Assembly (NCBI RefSeq): GCF_000442515.1
Contig: NZ_AQPH01000017.1
Span: 1 to 56,246 of the forward strand
DNA from: Magnetospirillum fulvum MGU-K5
GTDB lineage: Bacteria > Pseudomonadota > Alphaproteobacteria > Rhodospirillales > Magnetospirillaceae
Length of the DNA stretch: 56,246 nucleotides
Reading direction: 5' to 3'
In this document: piece after piece, positions 1 to 7,992 of the stretch
How the letters are laid out: every line of letters starts with the position of its first letter
How positions within the stretch are numbered: position 1 is the first letter of the stretch
Notes under the pieces: model-generated
Database searches by the model: none
Told to the model about the DNA's origin: nothing
The model's input: the letters and a program-made list of their open reading frames with translations, nothing else
Position numbers and translations under genes: made by a program

Positions 1-1
1 C

Positions 2-127
2 GTCCAAGCGGCGGTCAAGATCGAGCTGCGCTTCCTTCAGCGGCAGCATTCGCCCGTCGCCGGTTTCAAGCAGTCGCCCGACCCGGCCGCTGACGATCCG
101 GGGCGGTTCTCTCCGCTGTGCAAGTAA
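2..127 (+). CDS. 3' end of an unidentified gene (partial)
   Basis: An open frame enters from the left edge and stops with TAA at 125-127, giving 41 residues that end in ...RFSPLCK. The segment is basic and proline-rich like a disordered C-terminal tail, and its codons have the high G/C third positions of the rest of the window. Too little is present to assign a family. It could be a chance open frame, but the CNNM gene starts only about 230 bases downstream on the same strand, so an upstream gene here is plausible. Confidence 0.4.
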   Translation, partial: VQAAVKIELRFLQRQHSPVAGFKQSPDPAADDPGRFSPLCK

Positions 128-353
128 AGCTATCGTCTCGGGCGGAATCCAATGGGCGTGCCAATCGATGGTGGCGGGGGGCATGACGGTCTTCCTGCGC
201 GGTCGGTCGGAGGCGGTTGGTGGAGTCGCGGATTGCACCGGGGTCCGGGGCCGTTATAATGCTCCACCCCACATCGTCCGGCGAGAGGGGTCTTCGCCGG
301 TTCGGCGCGGATGCCGCCCTCCCTGGCGTTCCTCGAGGATAGCGTTTCCCCTG

Positions 354-1667
354 ATGTCCCTGGCTTTTGAAATTGCCGTCATCGTCTTTTTGGTCCTTTT
401 GAACGGCGCTTTCGCCATGTCCGAAATGGCGATCGTTTCATCCCGCCGCCAGCGTCTGGCGTCGCGCGCGGCCGAGGGCAGCCGGGGCGCTGCCCTTGCG
501 TTGCGGCTGGCCGACGATCCCGGCCGCTTCCTGTCCTGCGTCCAGATCGGGATTACCCTGGTCGGTATCCTGGCCGGAACCTATTCTGGCGCGACCCTGG
601 CCGGTCATCTGGCGATCTGGCTGGGGGGCATTCCGCTGCTGGCCCCGGTGGCTGACGCGCTGTCGATCACCGTGGTGGTCAGCCTGATCACCTATGCCTC
701 GCTGATCGTCGGCGAATTGGTGCCCAAGCGGATCGCCTTGTCGAACCCGGAGCGGATCGCCGCCCTGGTCGCGCCGACGATGATGCTGATGGCGACGATT
801 GCCTCGCCGGTCGTCTGGCTGCTGGAGGGGTCGACCCGGCTGGCGCTGCGGCTGCTGGGAGTGCGTGGCGGCAGCACCTCGACGGTGACCGAGGAAGAAG
901 TGCGCGAGATGGTCGCCGAGGGAACCGAGGCCGGGGTGATCGACCCGCGCGAGCAGGAGATGATCTCGGGCGTGCTGCGCTTTGGCGAGCGGCGGGCGCG
1001 GGCGATCATGACCCCGCGCGGCGAAGTGGTGTGGATCGACCTGGAATGGGAGCCGAAGCGGATCGAGGCGATCGTTCGCGAAAGCCCGCATTCCCGCTTT
1101 CCTGCCTATCGCGGTAGCCTTGACGATGTCGTGGGTGTGATCCAGGCCAAGGATTTGCTGGACGGCTTCATGGCCCACGGCGGGTTCGACCCGGTTGCGG
1201 CGGTGCGGCCGATCGAGGTGGTTCCCGACACCGCTCCGGCGCTTCAGGTGCTCGACGTGCTGAAACGCTCGCGCATTCACATGGCGCTGGTGGTCGATGA
1301 ATATGGCGAGGCCGAAGGCATCGTCACCGCCACCGACATCCTGCTGGCGGTGCTGGGAACCCTGGCCGAACATGGCGAGGATTACGAAGGCCGCATCACC
1401 CGGCGCGAGGACGGTTCGTGGCTGCTCGACGGGGATGTTGCCGTCGATATGGCGGCCGAGCGGACCGGATGCCGGGCGATGAGCGGCAGCGATAGCGATT
1501 TCACCACCGTCGCGGGCTTTGTCCTGTGGCGGCTGCGGGCGATCCCCGAGGCCGGGGATCATTTTATTGATACTGGCTGGCGGTTCGAAGTGGTCGACAT
1601 GGATGGACGCCGGATCGACAAGGTTCTGCTCGCCCGGGTTGGTGCCGAAGAGGGAGACCCGGGATGA
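354..1667 (+). CDS. CNNM/CorC (HlyC) family membrane protein with CBS domains
   Basis: 437 residues. The N-terminal half is the CNNM (DUF21) transmembrane domain: hydrophobic from residue 2 (MSLAFEIAVIVFLVLLNG), with the GELVPKRIAL motif typical of this domain at about residue 120. A CBS pair follows (IMTPRGEVVWID... and VVPDTAPALQVLDVLKRSRIHMALVVDEYGEAEGIVT), then the C-terminal CorC/HlyC domain. The family is linked to divalent cation (Mg2+, Co2+) efflux or homeostasis at the inner membrane; the old label 'hemolysin' is misleading. The frame is open further upstream to 168, but the sequence before 354 is arginine-rich and non-membrane-like, so the ATG at 354 is chosen. Its stop overlaps the start of the next gene by 4 bases (ATGA), so the two are probably translated together. 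Family sure; substrate unknown. Confidence 0.9.
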   Translation: MSLAFEIAVIVFLVLLNGAFAMSEMAIVSSRRQRLASRAAEGSRGAALALRLADDPGRFLSCVQIGITLVGILAGTYSGATLAGHLAIWLGGIPLLAPVADALSITVVVSLITYASLIVGELVPKRIALSNPERIAALVAPTMMLMATIASPVVWLLEGSTRLALRLLGVRGGSTSTVTEEEVREMVAEGTEAGVIDPREQEMISGVLRFGERRARAIMTPRGEVVWIDLEWEPKRIEAIVRESPHSRFPAYRGSLDDVVGVIQAKDLLDGFMAHGGFDPVAAVRPIEVVPDTAPALQVLDVLKRSRIHMALVVDEYGEAEGIVTATDILLAVLGTLAEHGEDYEGRITRREDGSWLLDGDVAVDMAAERTGCRAMSGSDSDFTTVAGFVLWRLRAIPEAGDHFIDTGWRFEVVDMDGRRIDKVLLARVGAEEGDPG

Positions 1668-3055
1668 GGATGGCGATGCGGTGTGTGGCGGCGGTTTGGG
1701 GGCTGGCCCTGACCGTTCTGCCTGGGGTTGCTGTCGCGGCCGATCCCGCCGCCTTGCCCGATCTGACCGGACATTGGGTCGGGTTCGTCGGGCTGGGGCT
1801 GTTCGTGCTGGCCTATGCCCTGGTGATCGCCGAGGAATCGACGCATCTGCGCAAATCCAAGCCGGTGGTGGTTGCCGCCGGGCTGATGTGGACCTTGCTG
1901 GCGGTCGAGATGGCCCGGCGCGGTCAGTCCGACGCGGTGGCCGTCGCGGTGCGCCATGTCTTTCTCGAATATGCCGAGCTGCTGCTGTTCCTGCTGGTGG
2001 CGATGACCTATGTCAACGCGCTGGAGGAACGCAAGGTGTTCGACGCCTTGCGCTCGGCTCTGGTGCGCTCGGGCTTTGGTTATCGCGCCCTGTTCTGGCT
2101 GACCGGCGTGCTCGCCTTTTTTATCTCGCCGGTGGCCGACAACATGACCACCGCGCTGGTGATGTGCGCCGTGGTGCTGTCGGTCGGGCGGGACCAGCCA
2201 CGATTCACCACCCTGTCCTGCATCAATATCGTCGTCGCCGCCAATGCCGGGGGCGCGTTCAGCCCGTTTGGCGACATCACCACGCTGATGGTGTGGCAGA
2301 AGGGCATGGTGCCGTTCGCCGACTTCTTCCGCTTGTTTCTCCCCGCCGTCGCGACCTTCGTGGTTCCGGCTTTGCTGATGCATGTCGCTTTGCCGTCCGG
2401 TGCGCCCAATGCGCGCGGGGCAGCGGTGGTGATGTTGCCGGGGGCGCTGGGGATCGCCGCTTTGTTCGGGCTGACCATTGCGATCACCGTCCTGTTCCAT
2501 TCCGCGCTGCATCTGCCGCCGGTGATCGGGATGATGAGCGGTCTGGGCTTGCTGCAATTGTATTCCTATACGCTGCGGAGCCGGTACCGCCGCAATCCCA
2601 CCCGGACCGAGTGGAATTTCGACGTGTTCGAGCGGATTTCGCGGCTGGAATGGGACACTCTGCTGTTCTTCTACGGTGTGATGATGTGCGTCGGTGCGCT
2701 GGGGCTGCTCGGCTATCTCTCGCTGACCTCGCACCTGCTCTACGAACAATTGGGGCCGACCAGCGCCAATATCGCGATCGGCGTGCTGTCGGCGATCTTT
2801 GACAATATCCCGCTGATGTTCGCGGTGTTGACGATGAATCCCGATATGGGGTTGGGGCAATGGCTGTTGATCACCCTGACGGCCGGGATCGGCGGCAGCC
2901 TGCTGTCGATCGGCTCGGCGGCCGGGGTGGCGCTGATGGGGCAGGCGCGGGGGATCTATACCTTTTCCGCGCATCTGCGCTGGAGTTGGGCGGTGGCCGC
3001 CGGTTTTGCCGCCGGAATCGTGGTTCATCTCGGGCTCAATGCCGACTTGTTCTGA
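1664..3055 (+). CDS. nhaD: NhaD-type Na+/H+ antiporter
   Basis: 463 residues, with an N-terminal signal-like segment ending near AVAADP (about residue 26) and roughly a dozen hydrophobic segments. NhaD/ArsB-like ion transporter motifs are present: SPVADNMTTALVM, GGAFSPFGDITTLMVW and IFDNIPLMFAVLTM, where the acidic and polar residues line the ion path in this family. The predicted role is exchange of Na+ (or Li+) for H+ across the inner membrane. The start overlaps the stop of the CNNM gene (ATGA at 1664-1667), so the pair looks like an ion-homeostasis operon. The length is normal for the family. An ArsB/SLC13-like transporter is the alternative, but the motifs favour NhaD. Confidence 0.85.
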   Translation: MRMAMRCVAAVWGLALTVLPGVAVAADPAALPDLTGHWVGFVGLGLFVLAYALVIAEESTHLRKSKPVVVAAGLMWTLLAVEMARRGQSDAVAVAVRHVFLEYAELLLFLLVAMTYVNALEERKVFDALRSALVRSGFGYRALFWLTGVLAFFISPVADNMTTALVMCAVVLSVGRDQPRFTTLSCINIVVAANAGGAFSPFGDITTLMVWQKGMVPFADFFRLFLPAVATFVVPALLMHVALPSGAPNARGAAVVMLPGALGIAALFGLTIAITVLFHSALHLPPVIGMMSGLGLLQLYSYTLRSRYRRNPTRTEWNFDVFERISRLEWDTLLFFYGVMMCVGALGLLGYLSLTSHLLYEQLGPTSANIAIGVLSAIFDNIPLMFAVLTMNPDMGLGQWLLITLTAGIGGSLLSIGSAAGVALMGQARGIYTFSAHLRWSWAVAAGFAAGIVVHLGLNADLF

Positions 3056-3225
3056 TGTTTTGACTGCGGAAAACCCGACCATGGCGCTTGACGCCGGGGG
3101 ACGTCAGCGACACAGTGGCAGGCGCTGGGATCAGTGACAGAGGATCGTCCGGAGAGACGGTGGTCGGCATTTCCATTTCGAGGAGAGGCCGGGGGTCTCT
3201 GGATGGGCATTTTTTGGGGGGGCAG

Positions 3226-4860
3226 ATGCGCAAGCTGGCAATCAAAAGCGTCGAGGAGGCCGAATTCGAGGCGGGCGGCCTCGTTCCGGCTTTGTCTCGG
3301 GCTTTGGCCGCCGTTACAGTTCTGGATGGAACCGTAACGACGTCGGAATATCTGTGTCTGGTTGAAGCCGCCAATGCGCTGGCCGATCAGTCCGACGACC
3401 CGGCGATGCCGGCGGCAATCGCACTCCGGGCACTGGCCGCTCCGGAAGGGCTTGATACCGCCCTGCGTCGGCTGAGAGAGGCCGCCCTTGGCCTGGAAGA
3501 GGAAGTTCGTCGCGCCGGGTTCGAGGTGGCTTTGCCGCTGCTGCGGGTCAGCGGCGACGATGCCCGCGATACCGCCGACCGCTTTGCCGCGGCGCTGGGG
3601 CTTGAGGTCGACGTCGAGACTCTCGACATTCCTGCCCCGGTACGGATTCGCCGCCGCGGCCCCAAGCCGGGCCCGTTCAGCCGATTGGTCAACCGGCGCG
3701 AAGATGAACGTCTGCTGGCGATCCTGGCTGTCGCCCAGGCCCACGGTCACACCGCGTTGGCCCGTTCGGTCGGCGAGCAACTGGCCGAGGGCAATACCAA
3801 TCTAGCCGCTCTGCGGGCGTCGATTGCCGATCTTTCGCCCCGGATCGAAGCTCAGGTCGAGCGTTTGACGGCGCAGCGCGAGGCGCTGGGGCCGCAGCGG
3901 CAGTTGGCCGAGATTCTCAGTCTGTCGATCACGGCCAACGTCCGTCAGATCGAACAGCGGCTGGCGGCGATGATCCGCCGCATCGATTTCCAGAAAGAAA
4001 CCTTCCGCGAAGACGTCCGCACTTTCCTCGACGATCCTGCCAACGGGGTCGATCTGGTGGTGCGCGAACTGATGTTCCAGGACGATCCGCTTGACCGCGA
4101 CATCTGGGACAGCTTCGCCAACAGCAGCCATGGTCGCTCGGTGCAGCTTCGTTATGGCGAGTTGCAGCGCCGCTACGAATCCCAGATCACGCTTCTGAAG
4201 GAAGAGTTGATGCAGTTCCGCGAGGAGCTGATCTCCAACCGCACCACCTTCATGAAGACGATCGATCCCAAGCGCAGCGCCAGTCTGGCTCCGCCGCCCG
4301 CCGTGGGCGCCGCCGTCGATGCCGAACCGATGCATACCCGTCCGTTCGGTCGCAACACCACCCCGACGGTCCGCCGCGAATCCTGGCTGGGCCAGAATGT
4401 TCCGCGGATTTTCGAATTCGGCGATCTGCTCGCCAATGTCGTGCTGGTGCTGGGCGCGCTGGTGATCGGCATCGGGGCCTATGAAGTGCTGCTAGAGGCG
4501 TTGACCCTTCAGGATTTGTTGCCGCAGGGTCTGACGCTGGCCGCCGCCCTTGGCGTTCCGATGTTGTTGGCCGGTCTGTACAAGTGGCTGGCCAGCCCGG
4601 AGAAGCGCCGGGTCCGCGCCGCCCGCCGTCGTCGGGCTCGCATCCTGTCGCGGCTTGACGGGCTGATGGCCGACACCGTCGCCACGCATGACCGTATCCT
4701 GGATGGGGTGGTCGAAGAGTTCTTTGTCGCCGCCGAACAGTGCCTGGCTCCGCTGGTCCACTCGACCCAGCGGACTCTCGACGTCACGGTGCTTCAGGAT
4801 CGCTGGATCGATCGTTCGACCCGGGCGACCCGCGACAGCCTCAAGGCTCTGTCGGCCTGA
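3226..4860 (+). CDS. Large unknown protein with C-terminal membrane segments
   Basis: 544 residues, family not recognised. The ATG at 3226 is preferred because a run of G's lies just upstream; the open frame extends to 3088 but that part is glycine/serine-rich and unlikely to be coding. Residues 1-110 are helical and acidic and recall a TerB-like fold (AAVTVLDGTVTTSEYLCLVEAANAL), a weak resemblance only. A proline/arginine-rich linker (RIRRRGPKPGPFSRLVNRRED) follows near residue 150, then a long helical, coiled-coil-like region (about 190-360). Two hydrophobic segments near 405-430 and 440-460 flank LTLQDLLPQG, and a strongly basic stretch (RRVRAARRRRARI) follows. The layout suggests an inner-membrane protein with a large N-terminal cytoplasmic part. 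A possible terminator hairpin follows the stop. Confidence 0.75.
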   Translation: MRKLAIKSVEEAEFEAGGLVPALSRALAAVTVLDGTVTTSEYLCLVEAANALADQSDDPAMPAAIALRALAAPEGLDTALRRLREAALGLEEEVRRAGFEVALPLLRVSGDDARDTADRFAAALGLEVDVETLDIPAPVRIRRRGPKPGPFSRLVNRREDERLLAILAVAQAHGHTALARSVGEQLAEGNTNLAALRASIADLSPRIEAQVERLTAQREALGPQRQLAEILSLSITANVRQIEQRLAAMIRRIDFQKETFREDVRTFLDDPANGVDLVVRELMFQDDPLDRDIWDSFANSSHGRSVQLRYGELQRRYESQITLLKEELMQFREELISNRTTFMKTIDPKRSASLAPPPAVGAAVDAEPMHTRPFGRNTTPTVRRESWLGQNVPRIFEFGDLLANVVLVLGALVIGIGAYEVLLEALTLQDLLPQGLTLAAALGVPMLLAGLYKWLASPEKRRVRAARRRRARILSRLDGLMADTVATHDRILDGVVEEFFVAAEQCLAPLVHSTQRTLDVTVLQDRWIDRSTRATRDSLKALSA

Positions 4861-4869
4861 TCGAATCGG

Positions 4870-4903
4870 CCGGGCACGGTGCGCAATGTCGCATCGTGCC
4901 CGG
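4870..4903 (+). terminator. Hairpin after the unknown membrane protein gene
   Basis: Nine-base perfect arms CCGGGCACG (4870-4878) and CGTGCCCGG (4895-4903) enclose a 16-base loop region, 10 bases after the stop codon at 4860. There is no clear T tract, so it may be a Rho-assisted or bidirectional terminator separating this gene from the opposite-strand gene at 5004-5510. Confidence 0.45.
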
Positions 4904-5003
4904 AATCCCCCGCCTCAGCGGGGATGGAGCGGCCCGCGCCGCCCAAAATTCCTATCTTCTCAATATGATGGCTTGGAATGAGTGCGCCGGGGCAAGGCTC
5001 GCG

Positions 5004-5510
5004 TCAGCGTGGGCGCTTGCGCCATTCCGGTTGCAAGGCGGTTTCGCCATTTTTCGCCGGAGCCAGCGGCGGGCGCAAGTAAACCGCAATCAATTCCAAG
5101 TAAGGCCGCGTCGGCAGAAGGAATTCAACAACCGCCGAAACTAGACCCGTCGCGGTCGGTGGCGTTTCCAAAGCAAGGTCGGTGCCGACCAGAATCCGTC
5201 CTTGAACGACACGCAGGCGTGAATGCTTCAGCGAATCGTTGGCGACGGCGCAAATCCGGGCCAGCCCGGCGCGGGCCTGTGCGGATTCGGCGGAATAGGG
5301 CATCGGGCCGACATCTCCGACAATCCGCAGGGTGACGCTGCCATGGTCGACCTCGACCCGGCCGACGAAGCGGATGTCGCGATAACGGAAGTCAAATTGG
5401 GTGGTTCCGTCGGCGAGAGGGAGTGCCTTCCCGCTGCCGTCACGCAACACCGAACCCGGGTCGATCGGTAAGGCCCATCCACCAGACCCGAAAGTCATTA
5501 TTTTCGTCAT
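5004..5510 (-). CDS. Unknown protein, possibly YbjN/type III chaperone-like
   Basis: 168 residues on the minus strand between two plus-strand genes. ATG at 5510 is chosen (AGGTGG just upstream); GTG 5516 and ATG 5498 are alternatives. The middle alternates strands and helices (FDFRYRDIRFVGRVEVDHGSVTL, later RLRVVQGRILVGTDLALE), in the manner of YbjN / secretion-chaperone-like small alpha-beta proteins, but this is only a resemblance. The C-terminus is basic. It does not share an operon with its neighbours. Codon use fits the genome. It could be lineage-specific; no function is assigned. Confidence 0.55.
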   Translation of the reverse strand: MTKIMTFGSGGWALPIDPGSVLRDGSGKALPLADGTTQFDFRYRDIRFVGRVEVDHGSVTLRIVGDVGPMPYSAESAQARAGLARICAVANDSLKHSRLRVVQGRILVGTDLALETPPTATGLVSAVVEFLLPTRPYLELIAVYLRPPLAPAKNGETALQPEWRKRPR

Positions 5511-5642
5511 GCCCACCTACGTTTGGAGGCCTAAAGCCCTTACTATGCATGCTGTTTTTCGAGATGAAAATCCAAAAGACCGGGTGTATAAGTTGCCATG
5601 TCCCGACGCATCCGGCGGGATACATGATCCGGAGGGGTGGAA

Positions 5643-6419
5643 ATGGCCGAGGATAATTCGCTGACCAAGTACCTGTCGTTCCCCGTGAACCGTGAAGGGT
5701 GGCTTTTCATTGCTCTCTTCGCCGTCGTTGCGTGGGTGCTCGGTCAGATTTGGGGGTTGCTGGGGTGGCTGGGTTTCTTCGCTACCGTTTGGAGCGTCTG
5801 GTTCTTCCGTGATCCGGAGCGCGTGACCCCGTCTCGTGACGGTGTCGTCGTCAGCCCGGCTGATGGCGTCGTCAAGACCGTCTCGACTGTCGCGCCGCCG
5901 GCCGAATTGGGCCTGGGCGACAAGCCGCGGGTTCGGGTTACCCTGCTGCGTAATCTGCTCAATGTACATGTGAATCGTGCCCCGGTCGAGGGCAAGGTCA
6001 CCAAGACCGTTGAAGTCGCCGGTGTCTTTGAAGACGCGTCGCGTGATTCCGCCGCCGCCGAGAACGATCGTCTTGGCGTCGTTGTTACCAGTGCCAACAA
6101 TCGTCCGGTTGCCGTCGTTCAGGTCGCCGGTCTGGTCGTGCGTCACCTCAGCAACGATCTGGTCGAAGGTCAGCCGGTGAAGGCCGGTCAGCGCGCCGGT
6201 ATCGCCCGTCTCAGCCTCGATCCGGTCAAGGATCTGGTGAAGCGCTTCAAGGGCGAAGCCTCGGCCGAGGCGAAGGATGCCGCCAAGGCGTCGTCCAGCT
6301 TCTCGCTCGGTCAGCTGGTGACCCGCGTCGACGTCTACCTGCCGGAAGGCGTGGCGGCGACCGTGGCCCCCGGCCAGTCGATCATCGCCGGCGAGACGGT
6401 TCTGGCTGAACTCGCTTAA
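5643..6419 (+). CDS. Psd-like protein lacking the self-cleavage serine (probable pseudoenzyme)
   Basis: 258 residues; ATG at 5643 with an ideal GGAGGGG ribosome site ending 5 bases before it. It is homologous to the short phosphatidylserine decarboxylases that make phosphatidylethanolamine at the inner membrane. N-terminal hydrophobic hairpin (residues about 20-48), then WFFRDPERV, the SPADG motif (catalytic Asp) and NVHVNR (catalytic His) are all kept. The site where Psd cuts itself between Gly and Ser (GSR) to make its pyruvoyl group reads VTR here (Val226-Thr227), and is preceded by an insert of about 34 residues rich in Ala, Lys and Ser that the neighbour lacks. It is therefore unlikely to mature normally, though Thr is chemically close to Ser. 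A second, intact homologue follows 221 bases downstream. Confidence 0.85.
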   Translation: MAEDNSLTKYLSFPVNREGWLFIALFAVVAWVLGQIWGLLGWLGFFATVWSVWFFRDPERVTPSRDGVVVSPADGVVKTVSTVAPPAELGLGDKPRVRVTLLRNLLNVHVNRAPVEGKVTKTVEVAGVFEDASRDSAAAENDRLGVVVTSANNRPVAVVQVAGLVVRHLSNDLVEGQPVKAGQRAGIARLSLDPVKDLVKRFKGEASAEAKDAAKASSSFSLGQLVTRVDVYLPEGVAATVAPGQSIIAGETVLAELA

Positions 6420-6640
6420 GGACGAACCCGGCCCGGCGGGTGGGGTCGGACCGGATGTCGGTCGTGTGGGGGTCGCGTCTCCACCCGACCGGCGCAAGGC
6501 ACACTCGGGACGAAAGTCCGTTGTGGGCTTTCTTTGCCGGGTAACCGGCCTTACGATTACATCTGAACAACCCTCCTTCGTTCGTCTTGAACGGAGGAGG
6601 GTTTCCTGCCCGGCGGGGCCGAACACGTATGGGGGGAGTC

Positions 6641-7768
6641 ATGTCCCGCAAAAGTGGAAAGAACCACCAGGGCGGCGATCAGTCCGCTCTGTCCAAGCCG
6701 AAAACTGCTGCTGCCAAGCCGGCTGCTGCCACGGCCGCGCCGAAAGCTGCGCCTGCGGCGAAGCCTGCCGCCGCTGCGGCGGCTCCGACGAAGTCCGCTC
6801 CGGCCGCTGCGCCGAAGCCCGCTCCGGCTGCCGAGGCGGTGACGCCCGCGCCGGTCGAAGCCGCGCCCGCTCCGGTCGCCGAGGCTGCGAAGCCCGCTCC
6901 GGTCGAAGTTGCGCCCGTTCCCGTCGTTGAGGCTACGAAGCCTGCGCCGGTTGAAGTCAAGCCCGCTCCGGTCGTCGAAGCGCCGAAGCCCGCGCCGACC
7001 CCGGCGAAGCCTGCTCCCGTCGTCGAGACCGCGAAGCCCGCCGTGGTGGTGCTGCCGCAGACTCCGGGCGGAAAATTGTCGACCCAGCCGGCTGTGCTGG
7101 GGATCAATCGCGAAGGCTGGCTGTTCGTCGGCGCCGGTCTGGTTGGCTGGCTGGTGCTCGGCCACATCTGGGGCTTCCTCGGCACCCTGTCGCTGTTGTT
7201 CGCCGTGTGGTGTGCCTGGTTCTTCCGCGATCCGAAGCGGGTGGTTCCGGTGCGTCCCGGTCTGGTGATTTCGCCCGCCGATGGTGTGGTGCAGACCGTC
7301 GAACAGGCGGTTCCCCCGGCGGAACTGGGCTTTGGCCCCGAGCCGCGTCCGGTTGTCCGCGTGTTCATGAACGTCTTCAACGTCCATGTGAACCGCGTTC
7401 CCGCCAACGGTACCGTGGCGCGGACGGCCTATCGTCCCGGCAAGTTCTTCGATGCCTCGCTCGACAAGGCGAGCGAGCATAACGAACGTGTCGCGGTGCG
7501 GCTGACCCTGGATGACGGGCGGGGCGATATCGCCTTTGTTCAGATCGCCGGTCTGGTGGCGCGGCGGATCAGCAACGGCCTGAAGGACGGTCAGAAGGTG
7601 AAGGCGGGTGAACGCTTTGGCCTGATCCGCTTCGGCAGCCGTCTTGATATCTATCTGCCCGAGGGGGCCAAGCCCCTCGTCGCCGTCGGTCAGACCGCGA
7701 TCGCGGGCGAGACGGTGCTGGCTGATCTTGTTTCGGCGGAACCGGCCCGGATCGGGACCGTCCGCTAG
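6641..7768 (+). CDS. psd: Phosphatidylserine decarboxylase with Ala/Pro-rich N-terminal extension
   Basis: 375 residues, against about 230 usual for the short Psd class. Residues 1-150 are a low-complexity extension of Ala, Pro, Lys and Val, including four 16-residue repeats (see separate entry). The Psd core follows: INREGW, a membrane hairpin at about 161-200, [23 protein letters not shown], and the self-cleavage site FGSR with Ser333, all intact. It should decarboxylate phosphatidylserine to phosphatidylethanolamine at the inner membrane after cleaving itself to form the pyruvoyl prosthetic group. ATG 6641 is preceded by GGGGGGAG; an in-frame ATG at 6629 is the alternative. It is the downstream member of a tandem pair with the degenerate Psd homologue. 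No pssA gene, a frequent partner, is adjacent. Confidence 0.88.
   Translation: MSRKSGKNHQGGDQSALSKPKTAAAKPAAATAAPKAAPAAKPAAAAAAPTKSAPAAAPKPAPAAEAVTPAPVEAAPAPVAEAAKPAPVEVAPVPVVEATKPAPVEVKPAPVVEAPKPAPTPAKPAPVVETAKPAVVVLPQTPGGKLSTQPAVLGINREGWLFVGAGLVGWLVLGHIWGFLGTLSLLFAVWCAWFFRDPKRVVPVRPGLVISPADGVVQTVEQAVPPAELGFGPEPRPVVRVFMNVFNVHVNRVPANGTVARTAYRPGKFFDASLDKASEHNERVAVRLTLDDGRGDIAFVQIAGLVARRISNGLKDGQKVKAGERFGLIRFGSRLDIYLPEGAKPLVAVGQTAIAGETVLADLVSAEPARIGTVR
6842..7033 (+). repeat. Four in-frame 48-base repeats coding KPAPVEV-P-PVVEA units
   Basis: Residues 68-131 of the extended Psd consist of four consecutive 16-residue units: [48 protein letters not shown] and [16 protein letters not shown]. The DNA repeats are diverged at third positions, so this is an old duplication under coding constraint. 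Such Pro-Ala-Lys tracts usually form extended flexible linkers, as in dihydrolipoyl acyltransferases and TonB. Confidence 0.8.
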
Positions 7769-7792
7769 GCTGTCCGGTTGGGGTTAAGAGTG

Positions 7793-7826
7793 GGGCCGCG
7801 CCGCCTTTGGGCCGCGCGGCCCTTTT
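7793..7826 (+). terminator. Rho-independent terminator after psd
   Basis: Arms GGGCCGCGC (7793-7801) and GCGCGGCCC (7814-7822) are perfect inverted repeats followed directly by TTTTCTTT. It lies 24 bases after the psd stop and closes the plus-strand Psd pair. Confidence 0.8.
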
Positions 7827-7869
7827 CTTTGTGAAACGCTGTAACCGGGTATACGCCCCGATCCCCCCA

Positions 7870-7890
7870 TCGGGAGGCATAGCCTCCCGA
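7870..7890. terminator. Perfect 9-bp hairpin between psd and the pdh cluster
   Basis: TCGGGAGGC-ATA-GCCTCCCGA (7870-7890) is a perfect stem with a three-base loop, followed on the plus strand by CTCCTCTTTATTTTT. It lies between the end of psd and the end of lpdA, which converge here. It could serve as a second plus-strand terminator. Confidence 0.5.
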
Positions 7891-7992
7891 CTCCTCTTTA
7901 TTTTTAAGTCATTGATATATAAAGGGAATGGAGGTTTTGAGGCGTTTGCCTCCGAACGGGTCTGGGCGGTCGCCCGGCCGCGCAGCGGAGCT

